The notes below the pieces were generated by a model that was given only the letters and a program-made list of their open reading frames with translations, did not search any database and was not told where the DNA came from. This document shows, piece after piece, positions 63,128 through 64,000 of a stretch of DNA of 64,000 nt. Source of the stretch: CAKMZU01 sp965248335 (GTDB taxonomy: Bacteria; Pseudomonadota; Gammaproteobacteria; Pseudomonadales; DT-91); assembly GCA_965248335.1 (NCBI GenBank), contig CBDFIY010000003.1, positions 1,860,001-1,924,000 on the forward strand, in the 5' to 3' direction. The number at the start of each line of letters is the position of its first letter. Position 1 is the stretch's first letter. Made by a program: the position numbers and the translations under genes.

Positions 63128-63483
63128 AGCGTTGGGGGATTAAGCAGCTTGATTGTAGTTGGGATTGTAGTTGGTTTAGCTAGGGCTGTATGCACTTAAC
63201 TTAAAAATACCATCATTTTGATTCTAATGGTTTAACTTTATTGAAATTTAATGAGGGAGGATACCTATACCCATCGGAATTGGAAGTGCAAGAAGGCGGT
63301 AAGCGAGCGAACCCCCCTTGCATCCTCAAGGGTGATCGGTAGCTTAGGATCATGCTGTCTTTGCGTTTTAGGCTGCTTCATAGGTGGGCTCAGGTTTGCT
63401 GATTTGCCTAATGTTGAATGTCGTGAAATACCTGCGTATATTCTTAGGGTGATGTTGTTAATGTAAAGGAGGGTGTTGCAATA
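63128..63483. other. Divergent intergenic region alaA / msrB
   Basis: About 355 bases without a gene. It contains a short direct repeat (GATTGTAGTTG at 63151 and 63163) near the alaA start and the internally deleted repeat copy 6. Confidence 0.55.
63266..63341 (+). repeat. Dispersed repeat, copy 6, internally deleted (76 bp)
   Basis: The ends TATACCCATCGGAATTGGA and CTCAAGGGTGATCGGTA are kept. The bases between GCGAGCGAA and CCCTTGCATC, about 52 in the full element, are missing. The deletion endpoints differ from copy 3. Confidence 0.82.
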
Positions 63484-63882
63484 ATGAAAAAAACTAACGA
63501 AGAATGGCGTGAGCAACTAGGCGATGAGAAATTCCATATTTGCCGAGAGGGAGGCACGGAAAGCCCATTTTCTGGCAAATATTGGGATTGTAAGAAAGAC
63601 GGTGTTTATCATTGCTCGGCTTGCCATACGCCACTCTTTAGTTCTGAAGCCAAATATGATTCTGGGTCTGGGTGGCCGAGTTTTTTTCAGGTAGTCAGAC
63701 CTGATGCTGTTATATTGAAAGAAGATACATCTCACCAAATGGTTAGAACGGAAGTGGTCTGCGGTGAATGTGAATCCCATTTGGGGCATGTGTTTGATGA
63801 TGGGTCTACACCCACTGGCCTGAGGTATTGCGTTAACTCGGGTGCTTTGGATTTGATCGTCGCAAGCCTGATTGATAATTAA
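63484..63882 (+). CDS. msrB: Peptide methionine-R-sulfoxide reductase MsrB
   Basis: A 132-residue MsrB with the two zinc CxxC pairs (CSAC, CGEC) and the catalytic RYCVNSGAL. The substrate-binding SGSGWPSF and HLGHVFDDG are present. It reduces methionine-R-sulfoxide in proteins. AAAGGAGGG precedes ATG 63484. Confidence 0.97.
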   Translation: MKKTNEEWREQLGDEKFHICREGGTESPFSGKYWDCKKDGVYHCSACHTPLFSSEAKYDSGSGWPSFFQVVRPDAVILKEDTSHQMVRTEVVCGECESHLGHVFDDGSTPTGLRYCVNSGALDLIVASLIDN

Positions 63883-63921
63883 CCGTGTTTTAGTTTTCTT
63901 TTAATTATTTCAAGATTCTTG

Positions 63922-63950
63922 TTGACGACCTCCTTGTAGATCCCTATAAT
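63922..63950 (+). promoter_or_regulatory. Sigma-70 promoter of the tRNA gene
   Basis: TTGACG (63922-63927) and TATAAT (63945-63950) are spaced by 17 bases, followed by a GC-rich discriminator (CGCGCC) typical of stringently controlled stable-RNA promoters. The tRNA begins 20 bases downstream. Confidence 0.88.
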
Positions 63951-63970
63951 TCGCGCCACTTGATTACGAC

Positions 63971-64000
63971 GTCCCCTTCGTCTAGTGGTCCAGGACACCG
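63971..64000 (+). tRNA. tRNA-Glu, 5' part (cut by window end)
   Basis: The first 30 bases, GTCCCCTTCGTCTAGTGGTC and the following CAGGACACCG, match the acceptor stem and D-arm of gammaproteobacterial tRNA-Glu(UUC). The anticodon lies beyond the window. Confidence 0.88.

Noticed and set aside
1..64000. CRISPR array, prophage or integrase-bounded island
   Set aside because: No regularly spaced repeats, cas genes, phage structural genes or integrases were seen. The only tRNA is at the far right edge and incomplete.

Overview
The window is chromosomal DNA of moderate, AT-leaning composition from a Gram-negative gammaproteobacterium. Conserved blocks of gene order point there: cspD / clpS-clpA / infA-ate-aat-trxB / ftsK-lolA-rarA, the minor pilin operon fimU-pilV-pilW-pilX-pilY1-pilE, and alaA-msrB next to tRNA-Glu. 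Phasin and PhaD homologues, a CoA-dependent catabolic operon with Ltp2-like thiolases, and an unusual two-gene acyl-CoA carboxylase suggest a heterotrophic, probably marine lipid or steroid/terpenoid degrader that handles polyhydroxyalkanoate. The Spongiibacteraceae/Cellvibrionales area is a reasonable guess, but no 16S rRNA is present to settle it.

Layout. 1-13.1 kb is an accessory region. It holds the 5' half of a secreted M16-peptidase homologue whose zinc site is destroyed, a large secreted RHS/YD-repeat gene split by one apparent frameshift, and, convergent to it, a partial type IV secretion locus: virB2-virB3-virB4, two tandem paralogous secreted proteins in the virB5 position, then virB6. 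No virB1, virB7-11 or virD4 is seen. 13.2-19.4 kb holds ppnN, a globin-like pseudogene with two in-frame stops, a cold-shock gene with a structured leader, about 0.9 kb of apparent decayed DNA, and the tail-specific protease gene prc. 19.8-24.2 kb holds a phasin, a PhaD-like regulator, a metallo-beta-lactamase-fold hydrolase, a PilZ protein, rsmJ and an AbgT transporter. 24.4-30.3 kb is a catabolic operon: two DUF35 proteins, two cysteine-less thiolase-fold proteins, an acyl-CoA synthetase and a crotonase. 30.4-42.7 kb holds an LpxR-like lipid A deacylase, then housekeeping proteolysis (cspD, clpS, clpA, aat, ate), translation (infA), redox (trxB), chromosome segregation (ftsK), lipoprotein sorting (lolA) and replication (rarA) genes. 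43-47 kb holds a membrane protein plus fatty acid hydroxylase/sterol desaturase-family pair with a divergent TetR regulator, then pabB. 47.5-52.7 kb holds the carboxyltransferase and biotin carboxylase-BCCP pair and a DUF501 protein. 52.9-59.4 kb is the minor pilin/PilY1 operon. 59.8-64 kb holds a collagenase-like lipoprotein, moaA, alaA, msrB and the start of a tRNA-Glu gene with a good sigma-70 promoter.

Two kinds of small mobile-looking element are scattered in intergenic DNA. A ~128-bp family with imperfect terminal inverted repeats occurs six times (1.9, 15.2, 41.3, 47.2, 52.7 and 63.3 kb), two copies being internally deleted. A separate 134-bp element at 40.9 kb has 19-bp terminal inverted repeats and a 6-bp flanking direct repeat. 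The lpxR-like gene has short tandem repeats in its leader. The items most deserving follow-up are the incomplete type IV locus beside the broken RHS gene, the Cys-less thiolase/DUF35 operon, the two element families, the degenerate M16 homologue and the divergent biotin carboxylase.
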